Numbered from the stretch's first letter, positions 1 to 9,030 are shown. The stretch: 64,000 nucleotides of DNA from JACKAF01 sp041391485 (GCA_041391485.1 JAWKNY010000018.1:1-64000), one strand, 5' to 3'. Notes: generated by a model not told the origin, from the letters alone. Numbers and translations are program-made.

Positions 1-471
1 TGCGCGCGAGATTCTCCAACTGGAACGAATCTCTCTAAAAGCGTTGAATCCTTCCGGCAAATTCTGGAGCCCAATTAAAAGGGCCAGCAAATAACCCGAC
101 TCTTTGCCGCTGGCAAAGCCGGCACCCATCGCCACACTTTCGGGCAGGTAATCTGACAGGGTCGCGATAAGCTGGGACGCGTTTCCCTTCAGGTGTTGTT
201 GGAGGCGTTCCAACCCGAAGAACGCAAGTCCGCCAAAAAAGAACCACGCGCAACCTTCCACCGTGGGCAACACCCTCATGCCCTCGGGAACCAGAACCAG
301 AGCGACGGCAGCTAGCAAAAGTCCCCCGCCAAACGCAATCACGGAGTGGCGAAACTCCTCCTCCAACCACCGAGGCGATAGTTCTTCCCAACTTGCAAGC
401 GCTCCTCCAAGAGGAACCGCTAGCCCCGCGGCCCAGGAACAAAGTAAGACTTTACATAGCGCATCGGACAA
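1..471 (-). CDS. ZIP-family divalent metal transporter, cut by the window edge
   Basis: The reading frame runs from a TTG at 471 off the left edge with no stop, giving 157 codons. The product is hydrophobic. It carries a glycine-rich helix (FGGGLLLAAVALVLVPEG) and later the segments SDYLPESVAMG and IGLQNLPEGFNAF. These resemble the paired metal-site helices of ZIP transporters (HN-x-PEG type), although the usual His is replaced in both. ZIP proteins move Zn, Fe or Mn into the cytoplasm across the inner membrane. The start is chosen because AAGGGGGAG lies just upstream; no ATG is available there. The gene diverges from the next gene. The C-terminal part is missing, so metal specificity cannot be judged. 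Confidence 0.7.
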   Translation of the reverse strand, partial: MSDALCKVLLCSWAAGLAVPLGGALASWEELSPRWLEEEFRHSVIAFGGGLLLAAVALVLVPEGMRVLPTVEGCAWFFFGGLAFFGLERLQQHLKGNASQLIATLSDYLPESVAMGAGFASGKESGYLLALLIGLQNLPEGFNAFREIRSSWRISRA

Positions 472-551
472 GCACTCCCCCTTGCGGAATCTATACCCAC
501 CAGCCTACGAGTGCTAAACTGTAAGCGCTACTACTTTAACGAGGACACACC

Positions 552-1019
552 ATGTTTCTTGCCTCCTTGCTCGCGGCGCTTCACTACGTGGCATTGGGTC
601 TAGGCTTAGCGGGACTCTTCCTTCGTGGGACAGCGATAAAATCGCTCCCTCCAAGCCCGCAAGCTTCGGATCTTCGGATCCTTTTTCTCGGCGACAACCT
701 TTGGGGAGTGGCGGCGGGTCTTTGGATCGTAACGGGACTTCTGCGTGCATTCGCAGGGATTGAGAAAACAAGCGAGTATTACCTACACAACGGCTTTTTC
801 TATGTGAAGCTTGGGCTTTTCCTACTGATATTTTTGCTGGAACTACGGCCCATGATCCTTCTCATCCGCTGGCGTCTAGCGATAAAAAAGAACTTAAGCT
901 TTGACGGGGTCACTCCTCTACAAGCCATGCGACGGATCAACAGTTGGGAAATTGCGCTCACGCTCTGCATTCCCTTTGTCGCCGCCGCCATGGCAAGAGG
1001 TCTTTGGCTGTTTGCCTGA
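552..1019 (+). CDS. DUF2214-like small integral membrane protein
   Basis: This 155-residue protein has about four hydrophobic segments, near residues 4-24, 50-68, 86-106 and 133-153. The size, the layout and the motif GDNLWGVAAGLWIVTGLLRAF fit the DUF2214 family of uncharacterised inner-membrane proteins. The ATG at 552 follows GAGGA at 540-544 with good spacing. The gene is transcribed divergently from the ZIP transporter, and the 80-base gap must hold both promoters. Its stop lies four bases from the stop of the convergent gene on the other strand. No catalytic residue is evident and the function is unknown. Confidence 0.65.
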   Translation: MFLASLLAALHYVALGLGLAGLFLRGTAIKSLPPSPQASDLRILFLGDNLWGVAAGLWIVTGLLRAFAGIEKTSEYYLHNGFFYVKLGLFLLIFLLELRPMILLIRWRLAIKKNLSFDGVTPLQAMRRINSWEIALTLCIPFVAAAMARGLWLFA

Positions 1020-1022
1020 TCG

Positions 1023-1733
1023 TTAAGGTGTGTAGACCTTGTTGATCGCTTGTCCATTCATCGAACGGGCGTGCAGCAAAAACTCTTTCTTAAACTTTTG
1101 CTTGAGCTTTACCCGTTTTGTAAATGGGTAGCTGCCGTCTTTACAAAAGCTCCCATCTTTCTTCTCGACGATTGGCTGTACAATGAGCACTTCATTCTTG
1201 AACCCAATTTTGACGTCCTTGAATTTGATGCAGCTATTGGCAAACGTACCCCGAAGCGTCAAGTAGGGGCTTCGGCGTAGACCCGAAATATACGCGTCCT
1301 GTAAAGGGGCGTAGAGGTAGTCGTCCGTACCAACGCCGCCTTCAGGAGTTCTTGAAATTACGAGCTTGCCCAAGGTGCGTTCTTCTTTTGTGTCCACAAC
1401 TTCATAGCTGGATGCCGACAAGACTCCGACCTCTATAGTCTGGTGGTACGGAACCGCCACACGCAGGCAGTTGCCTTCGTAGAGATAAGCGAGCTGCTTT
1501 ATTTCAATGCGGTTCTCGCGGTGATTCACCCAAAGATCCGTCGGTCCCATTTGGTAGCAGGTACTCGGAAAAACACCTTTGATCACGACCTGGGCGACGT
1601 CCGTGTCGTCAAAGCCTTGAATAAAGAATGCGCGCTCTATCGGAACCGAGTGTACGGTGGGATTGATGTCCGCGACGGAAAGAGAAATAAAAAACACCTG
1701 GCCGATTAAGGCCAAGCCAATAAACCACTTCAT
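1023..1733 (-). CDS. Secreted two-repeat protein of unknown function
   Basis: The 236-residue protein begins with a signal peptide (MKWFIGLALIGQVFFISLSVAD). The mature part appears to be two related modules, about residues 28-118 and 135-230. Each contains G-x-F-x-x-(S/T)C near its start, a second Cys about 40 residues later (GNC, SFC), then a Pro-aromatic pair and a closing strand. One disulfide per module is likely. I do not recognise the family. Export to the periplasm or outer surface is inferred from the signal peptide alone. It stands as a single gene, convergent with the DUF2214-like gene. Confidence 0.6.
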   Translation of the reverse strand: MKWFIGLALIGQVFFISLSVADINPTVHSVPIERAFFIQGFDDTDVAQVVIKGVFPSTCYQMGPTDLWVNHRENRIEIKQLAYLYEGNCLRVAVPYHQTIEVGVLSASSYEVVDTKEERTLGKLVISRTPEGGVGTDDYLYAPLQDAYISGLRRSPYLTLRGTFANSCIKFKDVKIGFKNEVLIVQPIVEKKDGSFCKDGSYPFTKRVKLKQKFKKEFLLHARSMNGQAINKVYTP

Positions 1734-1816
1734 TAATAGCCCCCTGTTGTTAACCCAACAGCAGACTATTAGCAGGTCTTCGGTAGGCTGAAAACCTATT
1801 CACTCAACGCGACGCG

Positions 1817-3340
1817 CTAGTCCTGGTTGCTTTTGCCCACCTGGCGCGCGAGGGTTTCGCTCATCTCACCCAAGTGAACGGGCTTCAGGTACGCAGAGCT
1901 CACACCTTCCGGGAGATCCAAGACTTCATTGCCCGAGCAAATGGAAACCGTCAGCGCGGGATGCAGGCGTGTGAACTCAAGCAAATCTTCCAGCGAGATA
2001 TCGTCTCCGGTCTGGAGATCCGATAAAATAACTCCCACCCGATCGACGTTCGGCTTCAGATACTCCAGAGCTTCTCTGCGGCTCGGAAATCCCCGCACGT
2101 TAAATCCGCGCCCTTTTAGAAACATGACCATCATCTGGAGGTTCCCGCGCGTATCATCGATCACAACAATTTCCTTACCGCCCTCGGGAATTGACGGTGC
2201 GGGATCATTCACACGCTTGGCAACTTCAGTGGCGGGAAACCAGGCTGTAAAACGACTACCCGTTCCCATCTCGGTATCCACCTCGATAAAACCGCCGCGG
2301 CCGAGTACGACGTTTTTCACCCAAGCGAGACCCAGGCCCGTTCCGCCCTGCGACTCCGAAAACGTTACGCCGCTAACAAAGATACGACGCAGAACCTCCG
2401 GCGGAATTCCGCCGGCCATGTCCGACACACTAAAGCCGACGTAATGGCCCGACTTCTGTTCGGAAGAATAGAGGCAGCGATAACGATCGTTATCTTTGGG
2501 TTTATCGCCAAAATCGCGATAGGCTTTCTGCGCGGTGATAGAGATTTCCGGCAACTGACTTCCCGCCTGTTGAGCGTTGCTCACAAAGTTTGCCATCACC
2601 TCTAATGCCTCATCCTCGTCTCCAAGGAATGCACTCGCCTCTTTGGGTTCTTCTACTTTGGACAAGGAATACAAAATGCGCAATCGAGCGAGCATTTGGG
2701 CCGTTTCGATTTCAATCGCGTGGTGTGCGGTCTGATCCCCACTCGTCAAACGGTTCGTGACTACCAATGCTTCGTTCAGACCCGACAACACTTGCCGCAT
2801 CATCGGGGACACCTGGTCGATGGCACGCTCGTTAAGCACCTCTTTTCTAAGCTCTTGTAAGGCCAACCGCTGCTCGTCCGACAAGCCGCGATCCAGCAAC
2901 TTCATGTCGGAGGCAAAAATATCGCACATGCGTAAGAGGGACGCGTGCGATAACTGCAAAAAATTCTTGATGCTATGAAGGGCATCGAGCTGAATGCCGT
3001 ATTCTCGCGCACGAGCCAAAGTTTTGTGAGCGGTATCAAAAAAGCGCAACGAGGACTGTATCGTGATGAGAAGCCGGTACTTACCCTTGGCGCCTTTGCG
3101 ATCGCCTTCCACTCCCCAGAACCAGTCGGAAAAGGCCAGCTGGCTCGGCTGCAGGTCGCGCCGAAGCTCCCGTATCACCGAGATGAACGGATCTTCGGGT
3201 TCGGCATCCTCAAGGTGGGGGTCGAATTCGTACGCAAAGTCATCACCGCTGCACTCATCACCCGGCTCGCTCGGGGCGGCATAGCCCGAGAAGGAGAACA
3301 ATATAAGGAGAAGAAAAACCGCTCGGCTTGCGAAAAACAT
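1817..3340 (-). CDS. Hybrid histidine kinase with receiver domain and N-terminal signal sequence
   Basis: The protein has 507 residues. A hydrophobic N-terminus (about 7-22) ends in GYAAPS, like a cleavable signal peptide. A likely phospho-acceptor His is H122 in DALHSIKNFL. The ATPase core shows an N box at 251-258 (NFVSNAQQ), a G1 box DMAGG at 308-311 and a G2 box GGTGLGL at 332-338. A receiver domain follows with acidic pair D395/D396, phospho-Asp D441 in ILSDLQTG and the switch Lys in YLKP near 487. Hybrid kinases pass phosphate His to Asp in the cytoplasm. No second membrane segment is visible, so the topology is odd: either the N-terminus is a single anchor with the kinase inside, or the start is misplaced. 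No output regulator lies nearby. Confidence 0.85.
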   Translation of the reverse strand: MFFASRAVFLLLILFSFSGYAAPSEPGDECSGDDFAYEFDPHLEDAEPEDPFISVIRELRRDLQPSQLAFSDWFWGVEGDRKGAKGKYRLLITIQSSLRFFDTAHKTLARAREYGIQLDALHSIKNFLQLSHASLLRMCDIFASDMKLLDRGLSDEQRLALQELRKEVLNERAIDQVSPMMRQVLSGLNEALVVTNRLTSGDQTAHHAIEIETAQMLARLRILYSLSKVEEPKEASAFLGDEDEALEVMANFVSNAQQAGSQLPEISITAQKAYRDFGDKPKDNDRYRCLYSSEQKSGHYVGFSVSDMAGGIPPEVLRRIFVSGVTFSESQGGTGLGLAWVKNVVLGRGGFIEVDTEMGTGSRFTAWFPATEVAKRVNDPAPSIPEGGKEIVVIDDTRGNLQMMVMFLKGRGFNVRGFPSRREALEYLKPNVDRVGVILSDLQTGDDISLEDLLEFTRLHPALTVSICSGNEVLDLPEGVSSAYLKPVHLGEMSETLARQVGKSNQD

Positions 3341-3458
3341 CCAAACTTCCTAGATAATAGGTTAAAGACGGGCCCTTTGTAACGCATTGCGTCCGTCGGT
3401 GCAACACCCCGCCCCTATTCTTGGAATGCTTTCTATCCACTGGAAAATAGCTGGTTTT

Positions 3459-3638
3459 TTAGTCCTTTTCGCGGATGAGCTCAAGCCGAAGCCCCAGCCC
3501 ACGCAAGGCCTCCACCTCCAGCTCACTCAAAGTTTTCTTTTTGGTGAGCTGCTTGACGAGCTCCCCCAGGCGCCCGATGGGGTAATACCGGACCCGCCCC
3601 GTAACACTCTTCACCTTCAGTTGAATGGCATCGCTCAT
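3459..3638 (-). CDS. Small conserved-looking protein, 59 residues
   Basis: The open frame extends further upstream, but a strong AGGAGGT ribosome site lies just before the ATG at 3638. I therefore take MSDAIQLKVK as the N-terminus. The product is charged and soluble, with no signal or membrane segment. The second half (LGELVKQLTKKKTLSELEVEALRGL) would form helices with leucine-rich faces. I do not recognise a family. It could be a small regulator or partner protein, but nothing in the neighbourhood supports a specific role. Confidence 0.55.
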   Translation of the reverse strand: MSDAIQLKVKSVTGRVRYYPIGRLGELVKQLTKKKTLSELEVEALRGLGLRLELIREKD

Positions 3639-3985
3639 GGAAGGACCTCCTTCGCACTCCATCTTACTATGGGTATTCTGTATAGGTTGGCGAAACTGCT
3701 CAGGACCTAAACACCGACGTTGCGGCCACACAAAAAAGAAGCAAAAAAAGAAGCATTCCCTCGAAATTCTCCGCAGTTAGTACTACTCGCGCTCACGCTG
3801 TCTAAACCCTACTTCGGTGTATGAAAGATCAAACAGCGTACAAGAAGTTCGCAAGGCGTTGTGTATTCTATCAGTATGCTTGTGCCCGGTGAAACGGCAC
3901 TCCCTTTGCAAATTAAAGAATTGAATCCAGTAAAAGAAAGTTTAGGGACTTTCAATCGCCACAATATCGAGAGGGGTTATCACTG
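3639..3985. other. Intergenic stretch between divergent genes
   Basis: This 347-base gap separates the minus-strand 59-residue gene from the plus-strand 265-residue gene. It contains a short A-rich tandem duplication at about 3730-3755 (AAAAAAGAAGC twice) and, at its right end, a small upstream ORF annotated separately. I see no clear promoter hexamers, RNA gene or long inverted repeat. Confidence 0.5.
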
Positions 3986-3986
3986 A
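3876..3986 (+). CDS. Possible 36-residue upstream ORF
   Basis: An ATG at 3876 opens a 36-codon frame (MLVPGETALPLQIKELNP...). Its TGA overlaps the ATG of the next gene as TGATG, an arrangement typical of translational coupling. There is no good ribosome site upstream of this ATG and the peptide matches nothing I know. It may be a leader peptide, a real small protein or chance; the overlap is the only positive evidence. Confidence 0.25.
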   Translation: MLVPGETALPLQIKELNPVKESLGTFNRHNIERGYH

Positions 3987-4783
3987 TGGAAGTAACGGGC
4001 GTATTTCTATCCACTACCGACAATTGGACTATCAAGCCAAGTTTGGAAAAGTCCAAACGCCGGGTACTATTCTACGACAGTCTCGGACAGCGACATGAAA
4101 AAGAGATTCGCAAGTCGGACATCAATGAAGCGATGGCTAAGTACAAGCTGCCTTCCATCGCCGTACGCCGCAGTACCGGAGGTTATAGTCCGGCCCGTGC
4201 CGTGAAGTTGATGATAGTGGATCCCAACCCTCAAGATCCGAATTCGGTTCCTCAGTTTAAGATTCGAGTACATTTTACTGATATTCAAATTCGTAGCGGC
4301 TCAAGCGATCACCAGATGGTCGTGTATGAAAACAGCGTGAAAGACGTCGATCCCGCAGATGTGGTGCCCATCGAACCGGGCAACGTTCAAGCTCCAAGCC
4401 GCTTCGTGCTGGATCTGGGCAATGGTCCAGTCCCAGTGCATGTTTTTGATTACGCTATTGGGTGGGACGGTCTCGTGATGGCTCTTTTCATCGAAATCGA
4501 TGATCTGAAAGAGCTTATCACGGGACACAACGGCGAAGGGCGCTTCATGCCGACCTATCAAGTTCGCGCGGACGCGCTCCGGCACCTGAGTGGGGATCCC
4601 GATTCATTCAAAGACGAGTACCGACAAGCGTATGCAAATTATTACATTCAAAAAACGTCGGGAGTTTTCAAGCTCCCGAAAAGCTTGCTGCTCGGACAGC
4701 GACTTCAGGTGCCCTGTGGGCGCTCTTACGCAGACATCGCAAACTACCTGCGTTCACACTTGAAATACGACAAGGTTGCCTAA
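3986..4783 (+). CDS. Protein of unknown function, 265 residues
   Basis: The ATG at 3986 is preceded by GAGAGGGG at a usable distance. The product has no signal peptide and no membrane segment, so it is probably cytoplasmic. It has a beta-rich first half and a middle with an acidic run (YENSVKDVDPADVVPIEPG). The C-terminal part includes VPCGRSYADIANYLRSHLKYDK. I do not recognise a family or active site. It sits 20 bases upstream of a small lipoprotein gene on the same strand, so the two may be co-transcribed. Confidence 0.6.
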   Translation: MEVTGVFLSTTDNWTIKPSLEKSKRRVLFYDSLGQRHEKEIRKSDINEAMAKYKLPSIAVRRSTGGYSPARAVKLMIVDPNPQDPNSVPQFKIRVHFTDIQIRSGSSDHQMVVYENSVKDVDPADVVPIEPGNVQAPSRFVLDLGNGPVPVHVFDYAIGWDGLVMALFIEIDDLKELITGHNGEGRFMPTYQVRADALRHLSGDPDSFKDEYRQAYANYYIQKTSGVFKLPKSLLLGQRLQVPCGRSYADIANYLRSHLKYDKVA

Positions 4784-4803
4784 CGATGAAGTTACGAGGA
4801 AAC

Positions 4804-4998
4804 ATGAATCGAACGAAACTAACAATTTATTTTAATAACTTTTGGCTCTTTTTAGCTTTCAGCACCATCGCCTTGCTCTCGGTGAGCTGCTCAGAGACGC
4901 AAAAGACGGCCGCAAAAGAACCCACCGTTATGATGGGGGCGACCTTCACGGGGAATGGTTTTTTGCCGCTGCCAAGCGATGAGCAGGCGGCCAAGTAG
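4804..4998 (+). CDS. Small lipoprotein, 64 residues
   Basis: MNRTKLTIYF is followed by a hydrophobic stretch and the lipobox LSVSC, so the protein should be lipid-anchored after cleavage by signal peptidase II. The mature part is only about 35 residues and has no recognisable domain. The ATG at 4804 is preferred over an in-frame ATG at 4786 because CGAGGA lies directly upstream of it. It follows the 265-residue gene closely, and function is unknown. Confidence 0.6.
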   Translation: MNRTKLTIYFNNFWLFLAFSTIALLSVSCSETQKTAAKEPTVMMGATFTGNGFLPLPSDEQAAK

Positions 4999-5001
4999 GA
5001 A

Positions 5002-5178
5002 CTAGGAGTCTTTGTCTTTTTTGGCGCAACGGTAGTAATAGCTGCGCGCTCCGACGTAGTCGAAACCCGCGCACACGCGGTTCATTTCACTGCAATAGGC
5101 CTCACAGGTTCGAGTGCCGCCTCTTTTTTGGGCGCACCCTGCCACAAGCAATACGAAAATGATGTACAGATACCGCAC
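5002..5178 (-). CDS. Small cysteine-containing lipoprotein, 58 residues
   Basis: This gene is easily missed because of its size. A GTG at 5178 starts VRYLYIIFVLLVAGC, a compact lipoprotein signal with lipobox LVAGC. The mature part of about 44 residues holds four more cysteines (TCEAYCS, RVCAG, YRCAK), enough for two disulfides, and ends KKDKDS. The start lies only four bases after the stop of the glycosyltransferase upstream on the same strand, suggesting coupled translation. Family and function are unknown; a disulfide-stabilised envelope peptide is the simplest reading. Confidence 0.55.
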   Translation of the reverse strand: MRYLYIIFVLLVAGCAQKRGGTRTCEAYCSEMNRVCAGFDYVGARSYYYRCAKKDKDS

Positions 5179-5182
5179 CGCC

Positions 5183-5911
5183 TTAGTTATCGGTAAAATC
5201 GTACCGGCGCTTTAGGGTATCGCAAAGAAGGCGCCTGCTCAGGCGTCGCCCCGATCGTCGCAACGCCGTACGGAAGGGGTTATCAGGAGAAACTCTTTTT
5301 AGCGTCGCGATGGCCTCGCTAAAGTACTGCTCGTGGGTATCCCCCACCTTCAAAAACATATCCACCGCCTCCGCCAACGTGTACCGAGGATCGTAACCGC
5401 CCACGGTACGCAGCAGCTGCGTCCGCCAGGTCGTAGCGCTATGGGCCGCCCGGTAATCCAGGGTTAAATCCCAGCCCGATTTGAAATCCAATGAGGGTAA
5501 CAAGCTCCACAACCCGTTTCCGTCGTTTGCCGGGCATACGAGGGCACGACCCCAAACCATCCCGACTCGCGGGTTTTGACCCAAAATACTGGCGTGACGC
5601 TCGATTTTTGTGGGGGCCAAATAGTCATCCGCATCCGCGATGGATACGAATTCGCCCCGGCATTGAGCAAGAAGAAAGTTCCGGGCAGCCGTAAGACCTT
5701 GGCGCTTCTCAAACCTGAATAACCTTACTCGCGGATCTTCAACTGTATTGAGGTAGTCCCAGGTTCCATCTGAGGATCCGTCATCCAATACCAAAAGTTC
5801 AAAGTTTGGATCAGTTTGGCAGAGTACCGACTCGATGGCCGAGGGAAGAGAGTCGACCATATCCGCGGTGCACGTCATCACACTGGTGAGCCTTGCTTCA
5901 ATTGAATTCAT
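5183..5911 (-). CDS. Family 2 glycosyltransferase
   Basis: The 242-residue GT-A protein has a nucleotide-sugar binding start (FELLVLDDGSSDGTWDYL), the motif GLTAARNFLL and a DxD-like metal site in SIADADDY. These are hallmarks of GT2 enzymes, which transfer a sugar from a nucleotide donor at the cytoplasmic face during surface-polysaccharide or glycolipid assembly. The N-terminus is slightly unusual, since the first strand (LTSVMTCTADMVDSL) is less canonical than in most relatives. It diverges from the GT4 gene, and with its neighbours forms the start of a glycan locus. Substrate is unknown. Confidence 0.85.
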   Translation of the reverse strand: MNSIEARLTSVMTCTADMVDSLPSAIESVLCQTDPNFELLVLDDGSSDGTWDYLNTVEDPRVRLFRFEKRQGLTAARNFLLAQCRGEFVSIADADDYLAPTKIERHASILGQNPRVGMVWGRALVCPANDGNGLWSLLPSLDFKSGWDLTLDYRAAHSATTWRTQLLRTVGGYDPRYTLAEAVDMFLKVGDTHEQYFSEAIATLKRVSPDNPFRTALRRSGRRLSRRLLCDTLKRRYDFTDN

Positions 5912-5987
5912 GAATGACGCAATCCTGAAGAAAGTAGGAACGCAAAATTTATGATAGCCTTATTAAACACTTTTTGAAAACAATCCG

Positions 5988-7091
5988 GTGAGAATTCTAA
6001 TCCATATATTTAGCGATCGGTTGGGCGGGTACGAGATCCAGTTGGCGCTGCTTGCAAAAGCTTTGCAGTCGCTCGGACACACCATTGACCTGATTTGCCC
6101 AAAGGGCCCCGTCGCAGAGATCTTTGACGCTTCCACACAAATACACTTTGACGAGGAGATTTCGGAATCACACTTCGACCTGCAACCTCCCCATTTGGTG
6201 CTGACCTTGCGCGGCCCTCTTGCACGAGTTGCCAGACTCGCGAAAAAGCGATCCATCCCGGTCATCTGGTTTTGCGGCTTCCGACCTTCTCTGCTGCCAG
6301 ACTTTACGCTTTGGCGTGAATTGATCCCGCAGTTGATGGATCATATTTTTGTGCCATCGGATTGGATGCGCGAAACGGTGGAAAGGGAGATTCCCTCTGT
6401 CCCCGTATCCACCCTCCCCTGCGCGGTTAGTCCGGAACTTTTTAAGGCGGCCGATCCGCGCATAGCGCTACGTAGCGCTTTGGGATTTTCCATTGATCAG
6501 CCACTGATTGCGTACGCCGCCCGGCTCAGTACCCACAAACGCCACTTGGATCTGTTGCGGGCACTTAAGTCTATCGAACGCCTATTCCCGGATGCGGGGC
6601 TCTTGCTCCTCGGTTGGACGTCCAAGTCTGATGCCATTTTTTGGGACCAGCTGTACGCTGAAATAGTGAAGCTCGGGCTAGAAAAGCGTGTCCGTTTTGT
6701 AACGGCCTTACCTGAGGCCGTACCCGACTTCTTGTCGGTTGCCGATGTGTTTGTTTCGCCCGCGCAGAATGAAGCCCTGGGATGTGCGCTACTTGAGGCG
6801 CTCGCGCGTCGTCTGCCTGTAATAGCGGCCAGCCCTGTCGGCTGTGAATCCCTGATACAAGACTCGCGCTGCGGTCTCACCTACCCAGTCGGTGACACGG
6901 CTGCCCTGTCCCGTTGTCTCATACGGTTATTGGATTCTGGCGAGATGCGCCAACAGATGGGCCTACGCGGGCACGAAGCCGTGCAACAAGCTCACACCAT
7001 CAAAAACACACAAGAACATTTTCTTCACACTGCCAAAGACTTGCTATCCTGCGTAGCGGCTTGCAGCCACCCGGAGGGCTCTTTAATCTAA
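5988..7091 (+). CDS. Family 4 (group 1) glycosyltransferase
   Basis: This is a 367-residue GT-B protein starting at a GTG. The N-terminal Rossmann half shows the glycine loop (SDRLGGYEIQLALLAKAL). The C-terminal half has IAYAARLSTHKRHLDLLRAL and the donor-site region VSPAQNEALGCALLEALARRLPVIAASPVGCESLI, which includes the E-x7-E pattern of GT4 enzymes. These retaining transferases build lipopolysaccharide, capsule or exopolysaccharide repeat units. No strong ribosome site precedes the GTG. The next glycosyltransferase starts 11 bases after its stop, so the two are likely co-expressed. Confidence 0.9.
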   Translation: MRILIHIFSDRLGGYEIQLALLAKALQSLGHTIDLICPKGPVAEIFDASTQIHFDEEISESHFDLQPPHLVLTLRGPLARVARLAKKRSIPVIWFCGFRPSLLPDFTLWRELIPQLMDHIFVPSDWMRETVEREIPSVPVSTLPCAVSPELFKAADPRIALRSALGFSIDQPLIAYAARLSTHKRHLDLLRALKSIERLFPDAGLLLLGWTSKSDAIFWDQLYAEIVKLGLEKRVRFVTALPEAVPDFLSVADVFVSPAQNEALGCALLEALARRLPVIAASPVGCESLIQDSRCGLTYPVGDTAALSRCLIRLLDSGEMRQQMGLRGHEAVQQAHTIKNTQEHFLHTAKDLLSCVAACSHPEGSLI

Positions 7092-7101
7092 AGGAGCCTT
7101 C

Positions 7102-7866
7102 ATGAGCAAACCAACAATCAGTGTCATCATACCGGTATTCAATCCGGATTCGTTCTTGCTAGACTCTCTTCAGACGTTGCAGCGAGAGGGTACGGAGCTA
7201 GAAATACTCGTCGTAGACGACGGCTCCTCTCGATCGCTCCCAGAGTTTCAAGATCGAAACCTGCGACTCATTCAACACGATCGCAACAAAGGCCCCGCCG
7301 CTGCAATGAATTCGGGGATACGGGCCGCCCAAGGCGAGTACGTAGCGTTTCTAGATCAGGACGACGTGCTCGTTCCCAATAGCCTTCAATGGCGACTTAA
7401 GTGGCTTGAAGAAAGAGGCGAGGAACACGCAGTGATGGGCGCCGTCGCCGGAATTATCGACGAACGCAAGCAACGCAGCAACAGCTACCGAATGGTTCTA
7501 AAGCGTAGACTTTTTGAAGTACCCGATAGATTGACCTACAAACACTTTGTCTCGGGAGGCTGGGTCCCACTCAGCCCACTCGCGTTGTGCCTGTTTCGGT
7601 CGCGACTCATCCAAGCGGCAGGCTTTCTGGATGAAACCTTACGGCGAGCGCATGATAGGGAGTATTTCTACCGTATCCTCAAATTGACCGAGATTCCTTA
7701 CGTGGATCGCTCCGTGCTTTTCTACCGACTACACGACAGCAATCTTTCGGTGAGTGTACAAAACGGCAAAATTGTTCCCCATAAAAGAACCGTGGCAGAG
7801 CTCTTTCTAATAAACGAAGAATATGGAATCCCTTTCCCGACAAGCCAAGCAACCGAGAACACCTGA
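7102..7866 (+). CDS. Family 2 glycosyltransferase
   Basis: The 254-residue protein has classic GT2 motifs: ISVIIPVFNPDSFLLDSL, ILVVDDGSS, NKGPAAAMNSGI and the metal-binding FLDQDDVL. A well-placed AAAGGAG precedes the ATG. It lies between a GT4 enzyme and a nucleotidyltransferase-like gene whose start overlaps its last 44 bases, consistent with one transcript. The likely role is addition of a sugar to a lipid-linked or peptide-linked acceptor. The donor and acceptor cannot be told from sequence. Confidence 0.9.
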   Translation: MSKPTISVIIPVFNPDSFLLDSLQTLQREGTELEILVVDDGSSRSLPEFQDRNLRLIQHDRNKGPAAAMNSGIRAAQGEYVAFLDQDDVLVPNSLQWRLKWLEERGEEHAVMGAVAGIIDERKQRSNSYRMVLKRRLFEVPDRLTYKHFVSGGWVPLSPLALCLFRSRLIQAAGFLDETLRRAHDREYFYRILKLTEIPYVDRSVLFYRLHDSNLSVSVQNGKIVPHKRTVAELFLINEEYGIPFPTSQATENT

Positions 7867-8976
7867 GAAGCTTCGCTCAGCACTCGTACTTCTAGGCCAA
7901 GTTGAACCCACTCGTTCGTTGGGCACCCTCGCTTACCGCCACGTAGAACGGCGCTGCCTCCGAGCGCTTCGCTCGCCTTTTTTGAGCGTAAAATGCCGCA
8001 AAAGCTTTGACGGCGCCATTTCACCCGGGCTTTCTGACATCGACTTCACCTGCACCCTCCACGCCGAGCCGTTTTCTATCCAACTAGAGACTTTGCTACT
8101 CGCACGACACGGCTATCAAAAACTCCGACGCCGTTACCGTCTTCTAGGGGAAGTACTCGTCTTTCCAAAAGCGGTGCACAGATTATTCCACTGCGAACCC
8201 AACCCCCCAGTTGGTACCTGGGTTACCAAAACAATTTCTCTTCAATCCATTCCCAACTTGGGCTCGCCCTTCAATTTTATGCACTCGCTTTAGATAGCCT
8301 GCGCCGCGCCATTCACTACGGGCAAAACTCCTTTTACTCGGTGGTGTTTTTGAGGGAAATGCAAAAAGCCTTTGCGGTCCTGGGAGGCGATCGCCGGGCG
8401 GCTCTTCCCGCAGACGACGCCGAGAACTTGATGGCCGAGTTTCTGAGTCGCGCTACGAAGCTGGTCCCATCGCCCTCGAGGGCTTTTCCGAGCGCGAGGC
8501 TCTCCCCGTTGGAGGCGACGCTTTTGGAACATTGCAGAACCGAGCTCCGCCTCTTTCGGACGGGCGTGTCGGCTTCGTCGGTTCCCTTTTTGGCCCGAGT
8601 AGACGCCCCGGCAGACAGCTTGGCTTTCGCGCATTTGCGTTACCTGCGGAGTCGGGGTACGTCCTCGCCCTTTCTGCTTCTACCGCCTCCTTTGGCGGCC
8701 GTGATTGAGCAAGGCTATTGCGGGTGGCGGAAGCTAGGACCTATGCGGGACAAAAAGGCGGCCAGGGAAAGGCTGCTCATGGAAGTACCCAACACGCTGG
8801 GCCTTGTGGTGTACGGAGAACGGGCAGAGCTGGCCAGCCGCTTGCGCTTTGTGTGTGATCTTCAAAGCTCGCTAAACGGAGACCAAGGCCCGACGCATAG
8901 CGATTGGACGGCCCTCAGTGTTTCGGGACTTGCCGCCGAGGCACTGAGAAGGCTTGCTGATGGGAGCATTCGATAA
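7823..8976 (+). CDS. Nucleotidyltransferase-like protein, frame broken once
   Basis: The first half (from ATG 7823) contains SPGLSDIDFTCTL, the G-x-SDxD signature of the polymerase-beta-type nucleotidyltransferase fold. Its frame ends at 8293. The frame that runs to 8976 is open across the same region and gives a continuous helical protein (YQNNFSSIHSQLGLALQFYALALDSLRRAI). The switch falls at a run of six C near 8207-8213, so one base is probably missing or added. Repaired length is about 384 residues. Such proteins occur with PqqD-like and HprK-like genes in polysaccharide and peptide clusters, as here. The substrate is unknown. Confidence 0.6.
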
Positions 8977-9030
8977 CTTGTCACTGAGCAGCTTTGGAAG
9001 TACAGTCTAGGGACAGGTTCGAACATCAAG

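Noticed and set aside
9005..9030. tRNA T-loop-like GGTTCGAAC
   Set aside because: No cloverleaf can be drawn around it; it is the region just before the PqqD-like gene.
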